Assembly: GCA_947503435.1 (NCBI GenBank)
Contig: CANNDL010000003.1
Coordinates: 186,001-250,000 of the forward strand
Direction: 5' to 3'
From: an uncultured Kangiella sp.
Lineage (GTDB): Bacteria; Pseudomonadota; Gammaproteobacteria; Enterobacterales; Kangiellaceae
Length of the DNA stretch: 64,000 nt
Shown: piece after piece, positions 20,804-29,816 of the stretch
Position numbering within the stretch: the stretch's first letter is position 1
How the letters are laid out: each line of letters begins with the position of its first letter
The notes under the pieces: model-generated
What the model saw: only the letters and a program-made list of their open reading frames with translations
Told to the model about the DNA's origin: nothing
Databases searched by the model: none
Position numbers and translations under genes: made by a program

Positions 20804-20861
20804 TTGTCTTTGAACATTTATTAGTTAATATAACTCTATTAACGGATTTTTAATTTCTGAT

Positions 20862-21362
20862 ATGCAATTTTGTTTATTATCCCAAAATGATACTAAAGCT
20901 CTACTCGACTTTGAAATTTCCAATAAGGACTGGTTTGAAGCGACTATTGAAAAAAGAGAGGATGATTTTTACCGAATTGAGGCCGTTGAAGTACAGATTG
21001 ATAACTTCCTTACTTTGTTTAAAAACAAACAAATGTATCCAGCATTAATAAAATCTAAAAGTGGAGCTATCCTAGCGAGAGCTAATTTGCGATTAAACAA
21101 CAAAGGCTATAACACTTTTGGTTATCGCGTATCGGAAATTGCATCAGGCCAAGGCGTGGCGACTTTCGCTACTGAACAGATACTCAAAATCGCAAAAGAA
21201 GAGTTCAACTTAAATAAAATTTCAGCCTTTGTTTCTACTGATAATCTTGCTTCTGCCAAAGTGTTATCTAAATTTGGCTTTGTTATTGCAAGCTTCCACC
21301 CTGAAATGGCATTGGTAGGTCAACAGCTTCTTGATTGTCACCTGTATCAACTAGCGCTATAA
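20862..21362 (+). CDS. GNAT-family N-acetyltransferase (RimJ/RimL-like)
   Basis: A 166-aa cytoplasmic acetyl-CoA-dependent transferase. The GNAT core motif A is seen as GYRVSEIASGQGVATFATEQILKIAKEEF (residues about 87-115), and motif B as ISAFVSTDNLASAKVLSKFGF. The layout matches the RimJ/RimL branch, which acetylates protein N-termini or small amines. The acceptor cannot be told from sequence. It stands alone between trxB and dbpA. Confidence 0.88.
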   Translation: MQFCLLSQNDTKALLDFEISNKDWFEATIEKREDDFYRIEAVEVQIDNFLTLFKNKQMYPALIKSKSGAILARANLRLNNKGYNTFGYRVSEIASGQGVATFATEQILKIAKEEFNLNKISAFVSTDNLASAKVLSKFGFVIASFHPEMALVGQQLLDCHLYQLAL

Positions 21363-21479
21363 CTGGCGAGCAGTAAATATTCTTTCATCGCTTTTAATCC
21401 TAAAAAGCGCCATAATTACGCCACTTAGGCTCAGTAGAGCCGTTATTCATTTATTCGTAATCTTTTACTGAGAGCCATT

Positions 21480-22865
21480 ATGTCTGAGCATAGTTTTCAA
21501 AGCGTCAATCTAATTCCAAGCTTAACAAGCAACCTAGATGGCTTGGGCTATCTAAAAATGACGCCAATCCAAACGCAAAGTTTGCCGCTAATTCTTGCTG
21601 GAGATGACGTTATTGGCCAAGCAAAAACGGGTTCTGGTAAAACTGCTGCTTTCGGACTAGGTATATTAAACAAACTAGATACTAAAAATTTCAATGTACA
21701 AAGTTTAGTTCTTTGCCCTACTCGTGAATTAGCCGAACAGGTAGCAGAAGAAATTCGTGCCCTAGCTCGAGCAATGCAAAATATCAAAGTGATTGTAGTT
21801 TGTGGCGGCATACCTAAAAAGATTCAAACGGCATCCTTAGAAAATGGTGTACATATTGTAGTAGGTACACCAGGAAGAGTTGAGGAGCACCTCGAAGTGG
21901 GCACTATGAAAATCGATCAGCTTACCACTCTAGTACTGGATGAAGCCGATAGAATGCTCGATATGGGTTTCCAACCTTCTATTGATGCCATCATCGAGTT
22001 TGCTCCATCAAAACGACAAAACTTATTATTCAGTGCCACCTACCCAAAAGAGATAGAAGCTATTGCACAGCGTGTGATGAAGCAGCCAAAATTAATTCAA
22101 GTTGGCTCCGAAGAGGATCAACCCAGTATTCAACAATTCTTTTATAAGGTTAACGACGATGTTCAACGAATAACAGCAACTCGTCTTATCTTGCAAGCAA
22201 ATCGTCCTGATTCTTCGGTAATTTTTTGCAACACTAAAAAAGAAGTTAAAGAAGTCGCTGCTGAATTAAGACGCTTTGGTTTTAGCGTTTTAGCTTTACA
22301 TGGTGATCTTGACCAAATCGATCGAGATCAAGCCTTAATACAGTTTGCGAATAAGAGTACTTCGATTCTTGTTGCTACCGATGTGGCTGGACGTGGTTTA
22401 GATATTGAAGCTTTAGATTTAGTAATCAACTATCACACTGCCAGCGATCCTGAAACGCACGTTCATCGTATCGGACGTACTGGTCGTGCAGGCAATGATG
22501 GTATGGCGTGCTCTTTATTCTCTGAAAAAGAAAGCTACAAAATCAGTCGTTTAGGTGAACATTTAGGATTTAAAATCGAAGCTAGTAAGTTGCCAGATTT
22601 ATCCTTGTTGAAGCAACCGGGTTATAAAGCGCCGATGTCTACCTTACAAATTAGCGGTGGTAAGAAAAACAAAATTCGCCCTGGCGATATCCTTGGAGTG
22701 TTAACCAATTGCAAAAATATTTCTGGTGATGATGTTGGAAAAATAAAAGTAGCAGCTAATTGGTCTTACGTTGCTGTATCGAGAAAATTAGTTGATACCG
22801 CGTTTCGTAAATTATCCGACGAGAAAATTAAGGGCCGGAAATATCGCATTAAGAGAATTAGTTAA
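21480..22865 (+). CDS. dbpA: ATP-dependent RNA helicase DbpA
   Basis: A 461-aa DEAD-box helicase. Helicase motifs run in order: Q motif region MTPIQTQSLPL, motif I AKTGSGKT, DEAD ([13 protein letters not shown]), SAT, and [10 protein letters not shown]. The C-terminal domain from about residue 385 (LQISGGKKNKIRPGDILGVL, ending KGRKYRIKRIS) is the DbpA RNA-binding module, which targets hairpin 92 of 23S rRNA and directs the enzyme to large-subunit assembly. Its 3' end overlaps the convergent NYN gene by 4 nt. Confidence 0.95.
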   Translation: MSEHSFQSVNLIPSLTSNLDGLGYLKMTPIQTQSLPLILAGDDVIGQAKTGSGKTAAFGLGILNKLDTKNFNVQSLVLCPTRELAEQVAEEIRALARAMQNIKVIVVCGGIPKKIQTASLENGVHIVVGTPGRVEEHLEVGTMKIDQLTTLVLDEADRMLDMGFQPSIDAIIEFAPSKRQNLLFSATYPKEIEAIAQRVMKQPKLIQVGSEEDQPSIQQFFYKVNDDVQRITATRLILQANRPDSSVIFCNTKKEVKEVAAELRRFGFSVLALHGDLDQIDRDQALIQFANKSTSILVATDVAGRGLDIEALDLVINYHTASDPETHVHRIGRTGRAGNDGMACSLFSEKESYKISRLGEHLGFKIEASKLPDLSLLKQPGYKAPMSTLQISGGKKNKIRPGDILGVLTNCKNISGDDVGKIKVAANWSYVAVSRKLVDTAFRKLSDEKIKGRKYRIKRIS

Positions 22866-23344
22866 GTAATCACAAAACTGGGATCGATAGGGTGATAATA
22901 GTCGGCAGCATTAATAAGCGACTGAGCCGTTAAGGACTCCACTCCATATACTTCAGAGATCAACTGGTAATCTTCGCGCATCGATTTCAATAACAGATCA
23001 AAGTCACCGTCACCGGATAATAAAATAACTCTATCCATTCCTTCTTGTGCAGCGGCTTTCATCATATCGACTGTGATGCCAACATCCCAATCGCCTTTCG
23101 CAGAGCCATCACTACGCTGTATAAAAGGTTTCAATTTCACATTAAATCCAATGTGCTTAAGGGCATCTTGAAACTTGATCTGGCTATCTTGATTTGATTT
23201 TATGGCATAAGCATTAGCAATCACTATTTCACCCTGCTTAGATATTTTTTGCCAGAAATTGCGGTAATTAAAAGAACGTCCAAAAGCATCGCGACTGGTG
23301 TAGTAAATATTTTGCACATCAACAAAGATACCTAATCGCGGCAT
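22862..23344 (-). CDS. NYN/LabA-like domain protein (PIN-fold putative ribonuclease)
   Basis: A 160-aa protein of the NYN (DUF88, LabA-like) family. Conserved acidic residues of the PIN-like site are visible: Asp in GIFVDVQNIYY near residue 8, KGDWDVGITVDMM around 95, and LSGDGDFDLLLK around 120. Such proteins are predicted metal-dependent ribonucleases acting in RNA turnover. It starts 3 nt after the rhlE stop on the same strand, so it is translated from the rhlE transcript. This suggests an RNA-helicase plus nuclease pair. Activity is inferred, not shown. Confidence 0.88.
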   Translation of the reverse strand: MPRLGIFVDVQNIYYTSRDAFGRSFNYRNFWQKISKQGEIVIANAYAIKSNQDSQIKFQDALKHIGFNVKLKPFIQRSDGSAKGDWDVGITVDMMKAAAQEGMDRVILLSGDGDFDLLLKSMREDYQLISEVYGVESLTAQSLINAADYYHPIDPSFVIT

Positions 23345-23347
23345 GTT

Positions 23348-24733
23348 TTATCCTTTATTAGTTTTGGTTTTTGATGAACCTGACCAAATATTATTTTCTG
23401 TGGATTGGCGTGAACCAGGCTTGCGCTTACTTTTAACCGATTTACCCTTCTTTATTGTTCTATTTTTTTCTTTATTTTTATTCGGCTGCTTTGAATTAGC
23501 TGAATCATTCGCCACTTGCTGTTTAGTTTGTTTCGGCTTTTTTGGTTTTTTCGGTTTCTTAGCTTTTAGGGGTTTAATGGTTTTGGATTGCGGAACTTCA
23601 TGGTTTGGCTCAAAGCCGCCAATGTATTCACGAGTAATATGCTTTTGTATTAACTGCTCAATATCTTGCAATTGCTTAATTTCATCCGCACTCACTAATG
23701 ATACTGCTTGCCCTTCTGAACCTGCGCGACCCGTGCGTCCAATTCGGTGCACATAATCTTCAGCTACATTAGGTAAGTCAAAATTTACTACTTGTGGTAA
23801 TTGATGAATATCGATTCCTCTAGCGGCGATATCAGTAGCCACCAATACTTGTATTTTATTAGCTTTAAACTCTGCTAAGGCTTTAGTGCGAGCACCTTGG
23901 CTTTTGTTGCCATGAATCGCTAACGCTTTAATCCGTGCGCCATTAAGTGTTTTTACTAGCTTATTGGCGCCATGCTTGGTTCTTACAAAAACCAATATTT
24001 GGTGCCATTTGTTCTCTTGAATTAACTCAATAAGCAAGCTGGCCTTCCGCTTCTTGTCTACTGGGTGTAACCATTGCTTAACGCTTTTTGCAGCAGCATT
24101 GGGCGGACTCACAGAAATTTCTACCGGATCATTCACTATCGTTTTTGCTAATGCTCGGATTGAGTCCGAAAAGGTCGCTGAAAACATTAGGTTTTGACGT
24201 TTTGCAGGCAAAACTCGAAGCACCCGTTTAATATCGTGAATAAAGCCCATATCAAGCATTCGATCGGCTTCATCCAGCACTAATATTTCTAATTGATCAA
24301 ATTTCACCGCATTATTTTGATGTAAATCTAACAAGCGCCCAGGAGTGGCAACCAATATATCAACACCATTTCTCAGTCGCATCATTTGCGGGTTAATTTT
24401 AACCCCGCCGAACACCACCATTGAACTCAATTTAAGATGTTTGCCGTACGTTTCTACACTTTTGCCAACTTGAGCCGCTAGTTCACGAGTCGGCGCTAAA
24501 ATCAAAGCACGGGCACAGTTTGAACGAGCTTTTTCGCCCTTGGCTAATAATTGCAAAATCGGCAAAGTGAAGCCGGCAGTTTTACCCGTCCCAGTTTGCG
24601 CCGCCCCCATTAGGTCCTTTCCTTTCAACACTTCAGGAATGGCTTTTAATTGGATAGGCGATGGCTTGTCATAGCCTTGCTGTTTAACGGCTTCTACTAA
24701 CTCGGGGATAAGCCCAATGGCTTCAAAACTCAT
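23348..24733 (-). CDS. rhlE: ATP-dependent RNA helicase RhlE
   Basis: A 461-aa DEAD-box helicase with start [21 protein letters not shown]. Motifs seen: Q motif ([10 protein letters not shown]), [30 protein letters not shown] and [10 protein letters not shown]. The tail from about residue 380 is highly basic, with [13 protein letters not shown] and [13 protein letters not shown], typical of RhlE and used to bind RNA. RhlE helps ribosome maturation and RNA decay. It forms an operon with the NYN gene at 22862. Confidence 0.93.
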   Translation of the reverse strand: MSFEAIGLIPELVEAVKQQGYDKPSPIQLKAIPEVLKGKDLMGAAQTGTGKTAGFTLPILQLLAKGEKARSNCARALILAPTRELAAQVGKSVETYGKHLKLSSMVVFGGVKINPQMMRLRNGVDILVATPGRLLDLHQNNAVKFDQLEILVLDEADRMLDMGFIHDIKRVLRVLPAKRQNLMFSATFSDSIRALAKTIVNDPVEISVSPPNAAAKSVKQWLHPVDKKRKASLLIELIQENKWHQILVFVRTKHGANKLVKTLNGARIKALAIHGNKSQGARTKALAEFKANKIQVLVATDIAARGIDIHQLPQVVNFDLPNVAEDYVHRIGRTGRAGSEGQAVSLVSADEIKQLQDIEQLIQKHITREYIGGFEPNHEVPQSKTIKPLKAKKPKKPKKPKQTKQQVANDSANSKQPNKNKEKNRTIKKGKSVKSKRKPGSRQSTENNIWSGSSKTKTNKG

Positions 24734-24860
24734 GCGGATAACTCAATTGGTGATAGATGATATTCTCAAGAAGAGTCGCTAGCTTACAGCATGCTCATAG
24801 TCAAAGCCAAACAACTTCTGATATTATCAATGTTATGAAATCACATAATACCAATCGCCA

Positions 24861-25583
24861 ATGAAGCAACCGCTAATTTTGCTGGATGACACCACGAGCT
24901 TTCCTCCAGCAGACTTTGCTCAATCAGAGCCCAATGGTTTACTAGCGATTGGCGGCGACTTATCTACCAACAGGTTGGTAGAAGCTTATAGCCATGGCAT
25001 TTTCCCATGGTATTGCGAAGATGAACCTATTTTATGGTGGTCGCCTGACCCACGCTGCGTTTTTAACTTAACCGACCAAAAGCCAATTCATATCTCTAAA
25101 TCTTTAAGGCGCAATCTGAAGAAAGATAATTATCGAGTATTTATCAATCGTGATTTTGACAAGGTTATAAGCAGTTGCTCTATGCCCCGAGCAAAGCAAG
25201 CAGAAACATGGATTTTGCCTGAGATGCAAATGGCTTATTGTGAGCTAAATGAGCAAAAGGTAGCCCATTCAATAGAAGTCTATAATATGGATAACCAGTT
25301 AATAGGTGGTCTATACGGCGTCAGTTTAGGAAAATTTTTCTTCGGTGAGTCTATGTTTAGTAAAACTGCCGACGCGTCAAAAATTGCACTGGCTCACTTG
25401 GTTTATCATCTTCAGCAAGCTGGATTTATTTTAATTGACTGCCAAATCCCAAACGCTCATCTTTACTCTTTAGGTGCCGTGGATATTAGTAGAAGCAATT
25501 TCCTACATTTATTAGAACATCATCGAAACTGGCAGCAACCACCAGATTTGTTTACAGTGGGCAAAGAGATTTTTCATTGGTAA
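24861..25583 (+). CDS. aat: Leucyl/phenylalanyl-tRNA--protein transferase
   Basis: A 240-aa enzyme that adds Leu or Phe from aminoacyl-tRNA to proteins with N-terminal Lys or Arg, making them ClpS substrates. The signature GIFPWYCEDEPILWWSPDPRCVF is complete, as is GGLYGVSLGKFFFGESMFS. It is of usual length. The bpt gene begins 15 nt downstream, so the two N-end-rule transferases form an operon. Confidence 0.97.
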   Translation: MKQPLILLDDTTSFPPADFAQSEPNGLLAIGGDLSTNRLVEAYSHGIFPWYCEDEPILWWSPDPRCVFNLTDQKPIHISKSLRRNLKKDNYRVFINRDFDKVISSCSMPRAKQAETWILPEMQMAYCELNEQKVAHSIEVYNMDNQLIGGLYGVSLGKFFFGESMFSKTADASKIALAHLVYHLQQAGFILIDCQIPNAHLYSLGAVDISRSNFLHLLEHHRNWQQPPDLFTVGKEIFHW

Positions 25584-25598
25584 TACCCATTTTAACCT

Positions 25599-26330
25599 AT
25601 GACTGATAAACAAAAAGACACGCAACATATCAAGCTTTACGCTGGGCCAGAGCACGCTTGTGGTTATATTGACGACCAAACTTCGATTTCAGTATTTGCC
25701 GACCCGAGCATGGATTTCGACAACAACATCTATTCCGCATTGAGCCGGTTAGGTTTTCGTCGCAGTGGCAACCATGTTTATCGCCCTCAATGCCCTGCTT
25801 GTTCTGCTTGTTGGACTTATCGTGTATTGACTAATGAATTTAAGCCGAGCAAGTCACAAAAACGCATCTTAAAAAACTTAACAGAGCTATCGACCGAACT
25901 ATCTTCCGCCAAAGCCACCGTTGAAGATTACGACCTTTATGAGAAGTACATCAGCATACGACATAAAGATGGCGATATGTATCCACCCTCTTTTCAACAA
26001 TATGATGAGTTTCTTTTTTCTGATTGGTGCGATACCTTACTACTTAAAGCTAAAGATCCAAAAGGCAATATCGTTGCCGTAATGGCATTGGATATATTGG
26101 ATGATGGCTTATCTGCTGTTTATTCCTTCTTTGATCCAGATTGTCAGTATCAAGGACTTGGAAACTTCCTTATTCTGAAAAGCATTGAGCTCTGTTATCG
26201 ACAAGGTATGCCTTATTGCTATTTGGGATACTACATCAAAAATTGTGGCAAAATGAGCTATAAGAGCCATTACCGACCTGCAGAAGTTTTTGTGAATAAT
26301 CGCTGGCAATCTTTAGCCAAAGACCAATAA
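25599..26330 (+). CDS. bpt: Aspartate/glutamate leucyltransferase (Bpt)
   Basis: A 243-aa N-end-rule enzyme of the bacterial ATE-like branch. It moves Leu from leucyl-tRNA to proteins with N-terminal Asp or Glu. The Cys-rich N-terminal motif (YRPQCPACSACWTYRV) and C-terminal GYYIKNCGKMSYKSHYRPAE are those of the family. E. coli lacks this gene, while Vibrio and many marine gammaproteobacteria have it next to aat. It lies 15 nt after aat and upstream of infA. Confidence 0.94.
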   Translation: MTDKQKDTQHIKLYAGPEHACGYIDDQTSISVFADPSMDFDNNIYSALSRLGFRRSGNHVYRPQCPACSACWTYRVLTNEFKPSKSQKRILKNLTELSTELSSAKATVEDYDLYEKYISIRHKDGDMYPPSFQQYDEFLFSDWCDTLLLKAKDPKGNIVAVMALDILDDGLSAVYSFFDPDCQYQGLGNFLILKSIELCYRQGMPYCYLGYYIKNCGKMSYKSHYRPAEVFVNNRWQSLAKDQ

Positions 26331-26529
26331 TACATTTTTCTCTAGCTTCTCTTTTAAAAGCATTTTTGGGCTATTTTGCGCGGTTATTCTTTAATTCAGC
26401 CTTTATTCAGGTGATTTGGTTAAAATACTTTGCGATTATTGGTCAAATAGTGCATTATACGCGCGTTTTTTGAACACATAGTCGCTGCCAATTGGCAGAC
26501 TTGTTAGGCAACATAGGTATAGAATTTAT

Positions 26530-26748
26530 ATGGCAAAAGAAGATGTAATTGAGTTAGAAGGCAAAGTGCTGGACACTCTACCCAACACCATGTTTCGAGT
26601 TGAACTTGAAAATGGTCACGTAGTTATTGCACACATATCTGGAAAGATGCGCAAAAACTATATCCGTATTTTAACTGGTGACACTGTGACTGTAGAAATC
26701 AGTCCTTATGATTTGTCAAAAGGCAGAATCACCTTCCGCGCCCGTTAA
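26530..26748 (+). CDS. infA: Translation initiation factor IF-1
   Basis: A 72-aa S1/OB-fold factor that binds the 30S A site. It starts [11 protein letters not shown] and ends [10 protein letters not shown], full length and highly conserved. The 199-bp gap after bpt probably holds its own promoter. The region AATAGTGCATTATAC (26446-26460) could supply the -10 box, though no strong -35 is seen at the right distance. A strong terminator follows. Confidence 0.98.
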   Translation: MAKEDVIELEGKVLDTLPNTMFRVELENGHVVIAHISGKMRKNYIRILTGDTVTVEISPYDLSKGRITFRAR

Positions 26749-26794
26749 TACTTCTTTGCTATTAATGAATTAATTATAGAATTACTCATTAAGC

Positions 26795-26822
26795 AAAAAG
26801 GCACTCAATTGAGTGCCTTTTT
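26795..26822. terminator. Bidirectional terminator between infA and clpA
   Basis: A perfect palindrome with arms AAAAAGGCACTCAA / TTGAGTGCCTTTTT lies between the convergent stops of infA (26748) and clpA (26839). A and T runs on both sides fit termination from both genes. Confidence 0.93.
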
Positions 26823-26838
26823 TATTATGTGCTAAAAA

Positions 26839-29115
26839 CTACTCTGCACTGGCAGGCAGTTTCTCACGATGCGGCTCAATGCGGATATCCAGCTTTCCGC
26901 TTTGCAAGCTCACATACACGTCGCCGCCTTGCGTTAAATCGCCAAATAGCAATTCATTGGCCAATGGTTTGCGAATACTCTCGCTGATAATCCTTTCCAT
27001 AGGGCGCGCGCCCATTCTAACATCGTAACCAATATCCGCTAAATGCTGACGAGCTTCATTATTCACATGCAAGTTCACTTGCTTTTCATCCAACTGACCT
27101 TGCAATTCCGTTAAGAATTTATCAACAATTGATAAAATAACTTTTGGTGGCAAGGCTTTAAACCAAACAATGGAATCCAAACGGTTTCTAAATTCTGGCG
27201 AGAAGGTTTTATTAATCGCTTCAATATTATCGCGCGAATAATCATCCTCCCCCTTAAAGCCAATAGAACCTTTAGCCAACTCTTGAGCACCCGCGTTAGA
27301 GGTCATGACTAAAACCACATTTCGGAAGTCAGCTTTACGGCCATTGTTATCGGTCAAAGTACCATTATCCATAACCTGCAATAACAAATTAAATACATCC
27401 GGATGAGCCTTTTCGATTTCGTCTAGTAATAACACTGCATGCGGATTTTTATTAATCGCTTCCGTTAACAAACCGCCTTGGTCATAACCCACATAACCAG
27501 GAGGCGCACCAATCAAGCGTGATACCGTATGACGCTCCATATATTCGGACATATCAAAACGAATCAGCTCAACGCCCATCAAGCCCGCTAACTGCTTAGT
27601 TACTTCGGTTTTACCAACCCCTGTTGGGCCGGCAAACAAAAATGAACCCACCGGTTTATTTTCTTGGCCTAAACCTGCGCGAGATAACTTTATGGCTTCA
27701 GACAAAGTACCAATAGCCTGGTCTTGGCCAAACACGACCATCTTTAAATTACGTTCAAGATTTTTCAGCAATTCTTTATCAGAAGTAGAAACCGTTTTTT
27801 CAGGAATGCGCGCCACTTTCGCAACCACTTGTTCAATTTCATAAGCAGTAATCACTGACTTACGCTCAGACTTCGGAACCACTCTTTGGCGCGCTCCCGC
27901 TTCATCGATTAAATCAATCGCTTTATCAGGCAACTGTCTATCGGTAATATACTTTGCGCTTAGCTCTGCCGCAGCTTTTAGTGCCGCTTGTTTATATTGA
28001 ACGCCATGATGTTTTTCATAACGATCTTGTAAACCTTCTAAAATTTGGATGGTTTCATCAACAGTCGGCTCTTTAATATCAATCTTCTGGAAACGACGAG
28101 CTAAGGCATGATCTTTCTCAAAAATTCCGCGATATTCTTGGTAAGTTGTCGAACCAATACAGCGTAAATCGCCATTAGCTAATACCGGCTTGATTAGATT
28201 TGAAGCATCCATTGAGCCGCCCGAAGCCGCTCCTGCACCAATAATGGTGTGGATCTCATCAATAAATAAGATAACGTTGGTTTCTTTCTTTAATTGCGCT
28301 AACACAGCTTTTAGGCGTTTCTCAAAATCACCACGATATTTTGTACCCGCCAACAAAACGCCTAAATCTAGGCTATAAACTACTGCATCTGAAATTACAT
28401 CAGGAACATCCTGATCCACGATTCGTTTAGCTAATCCTTCGGCAATAGCGGTTTTACCCACACCAGCTTCACCAACTAAAAGCGGGTTATTTTTACGGCG
28501 ACGACTTAAGATCTGAACCACCCGTTCAATTTCATAAGCACGACCAATCAAGGGATCAATCTTTCCATTTTCGGCCAATAGATTCAGATTAACTGCGTAT
28601 TGATCTAACGGTCTTGCTTCTTCTACTGCCTCAGTTTCATCATCCATATCGTCATCATGCTCAAGTTGTAAATCATCTTCTGATTTACCAATCCCATGAG
28701 AAATAAAATTAACCACGTCTAAACGCGAGATATCTTGCTTTGATAATAAATACACGGCCTGACTTTCTGGCTCGCTAAACATTGCGACTAAAACATTGGC
28801 ACCCGTTACCGAATCACGACCGGAAGATTGCACATGGAAAACGGCTCTTTGCAGTACTCGCTGAAAACCTATTGTAGGTTGAATTTCGAAATCAACATCT
28901 TCTTCTGAAAACAATGGCGTAGTTTTATCGACAAATGACTCTAAATCAGTCCGCAAAGTACCTAAATTAACCTCGCAAGCTTTTAAAACGATTAAAGCAT
29001 CTTTATTATCCAGCAAGGCCAGCATCAAATGTTCTATCGTAATAAATTCATGACGCTTTTCACGCGCTTTGTGAAAAGCCTTATTTAAGGACTGCTCTAA
29101 TTCTTTATCTAACAT
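26839..29115 (-). CDS. clpA: ATP-dependent Clp protease ATP-binding subunit ClpA
   Basis: A 758-aa Hsp100 unfoldase that feeds ClpP. The N-terminal Clp_N repeat domain (residues about 1-145) binds ClpS. The two AAA+ domains have Walker A GEAGVGKT (about residue 217) and GPTGVGKT (about 500). The IGF/L-type loop that docks ClpP is seen as [11 protein letters not shown] around residue 625. It is full length. clpS lies 27 nt upstream on the same strand. Confidence 0.97.
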   Translation of the reverse strand: MLDKELEQSLNKAFHKAREKRHEFITIEHLMLALLDNKDALIVLKACEVNLGTLRTDLESFVDKTTPLFSEEDVDFEIQPTIGFQRVLQRAVFHVQSSGRDSVTGANVLVAMFSEPESQAVYLLSKQDISRLDVVNFISHGIGKSEDDLQLEHDDDMDDETEAVEEARPLDQYAVNLNLLAENGKIDPLIGRAYEIERVVQILSRRRKNNPLLVGEAGVGKTAIAEGLAKRIVDQDVPDVISDAVVYSLDLGVLLAGTKYRGDFEKRLKAVLAQLKKETNVILFIDEIHTIIGAGAASGGSMDASNLIKPVLANGDLRCIGSTTYQEYRGIFEKDHALARRFQKIDIKEPTVDETIQILEGLQDRYEKHHGVQYKQAALKAAAELSAKYITDRQLPDKAIDLIDEAGARQRVVPKSERKSVITAYEIEQVVAKVARIPEKTVSTSDKELLKNLERNLKMVVFGQDQAIGTLSEAIKLSRAGLGQENKPVGSFLFAGPTGVGKTEVTKQLAGLMGVELIRFDMSEYMERHTVSRLIGAPPGYVGYDQGGLLTEAINKNPHAVLLLDEIEKAHPDVFNLLLQVMDNGTLTDNNGRKADFRNVVLVMTSNAGAQELAKGSIGFKGEDDYSRDNIEAINKTFSPEFRNRLDSIVWFKALPPKVILSIVDKFLTELQGQLDEKQVNLHVNNEARQHLADIGYDVRMGARPMERIISESIRKPLANELLFGDLTQGGDVYVSLQSGKLDIRIEPHREKLPASAE

Positions 29116-29142
29116 CTATCACCTCAATGCTTTACTAAGCCA

Positions 29143-29475
29143 TTAATCGTCATTTGGTTCCATTACACACATTAATGGATGTTCTTGGGCACGAGAAAAT
29201 TCATTAACTTGAACCACTTTGGTTTCAGCAATGTCAGAAGTAAATATCCCGCATACACCTTTACCATCATGGTGCACTTGTAGCATTACTCGCGTCGCAT
29301 CTTCTTCATGCAAGCTAAAGAATTTACGCAATACTTCAACCACAAAATCCATTGGCGTGTAGTCATCATTCAATAATATGACTTTATACATCGGCGGTTG
29401 TTTCACTTTTGGTTTAGCATCAGCAACGGCTAAACCGTGATCACGCTCATTATCAAAATTGTCGTTCTGGCTCAT
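29143..29475 (-). CDS. clpS: ATP-dependent Clp protease adaptor ClpS
   Basis: A 110-aa adaptor that recognises destabilising N-terminal residues and delivers N-degron proteins to ClpA. The core [27 protein letters not shown], with the NDDYTPM pocket motif, and the [12 protein letters not shown] segment are intact. The N-terminal extension (about 28 residues, acidic) is the part that engages the ClpA pore. It is co-directional with clpA, the usual pair. Confidence 0.97.
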   Translation of the reverse strand: MSQNDNFDNERDHGLAVADAKPKVKQPPMYKVILLNDDYTPMDFVVEVLRKFFSLHEEDATRVMLQVHHDGKGVCGIFTSDIAETKVVQVNEFSRAQEHPLMCVMEPNDD

Positions 29476-29816
29476 GACTTAATTTATATAAATAACGGTT
29501 ACTTCTATTATGGAACTAAAATGGGGTTAATGTGAAGTTATTCAAGGTGTTTTTTAAGAGCTTTATTTTTGCAGTCAATCTCAACGGGTATTCCTCAAGC
29601 ATTTGAAATATAAAGAGTTTAACCTTTAAAATTGCAATGCAAATATGACTTGCTGCCTATTTTTACCTAACAAATCATGCTAGGATAATTTCCGTTCCAG
29701 TGGTAATTCGTCGAGGGAGTGATGCAATACACTACAAACTCCCCGATTTAGGCTATGCGCAATAAGAACTATGGAGACCTCTGCTCCATGGTGGTTATTG
29801 GTATGAAGGTATAGCT
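29476..29816. other. Divergent intergenic region, clpS to TPR gene, with two hairpins
   Basis: A 341-bp gap with no gene that I can support. It must hold promoters for clpS (leftwards) and the TPR gene (rightwards). An inverted repeat of GGGAGT and ACTCCC lies around 29714-29744, and a 6-bp hairpin ATGGAG/CTCCAT lies at 29771-29789, close upstream of the TPR gene's ribosome site (GAAGGT at 29805-29810). They might form a structured leader. I cannot match it to a known RNA family. Confidence 0.35.

Noticed and set aside
29700-29816. A c-di-GMP riboswitch or other known RNA upstream of the TPR gene
   Set aside because: Hairpins are present, but I could not match conserved core sequences of known riboswitch families by eye.
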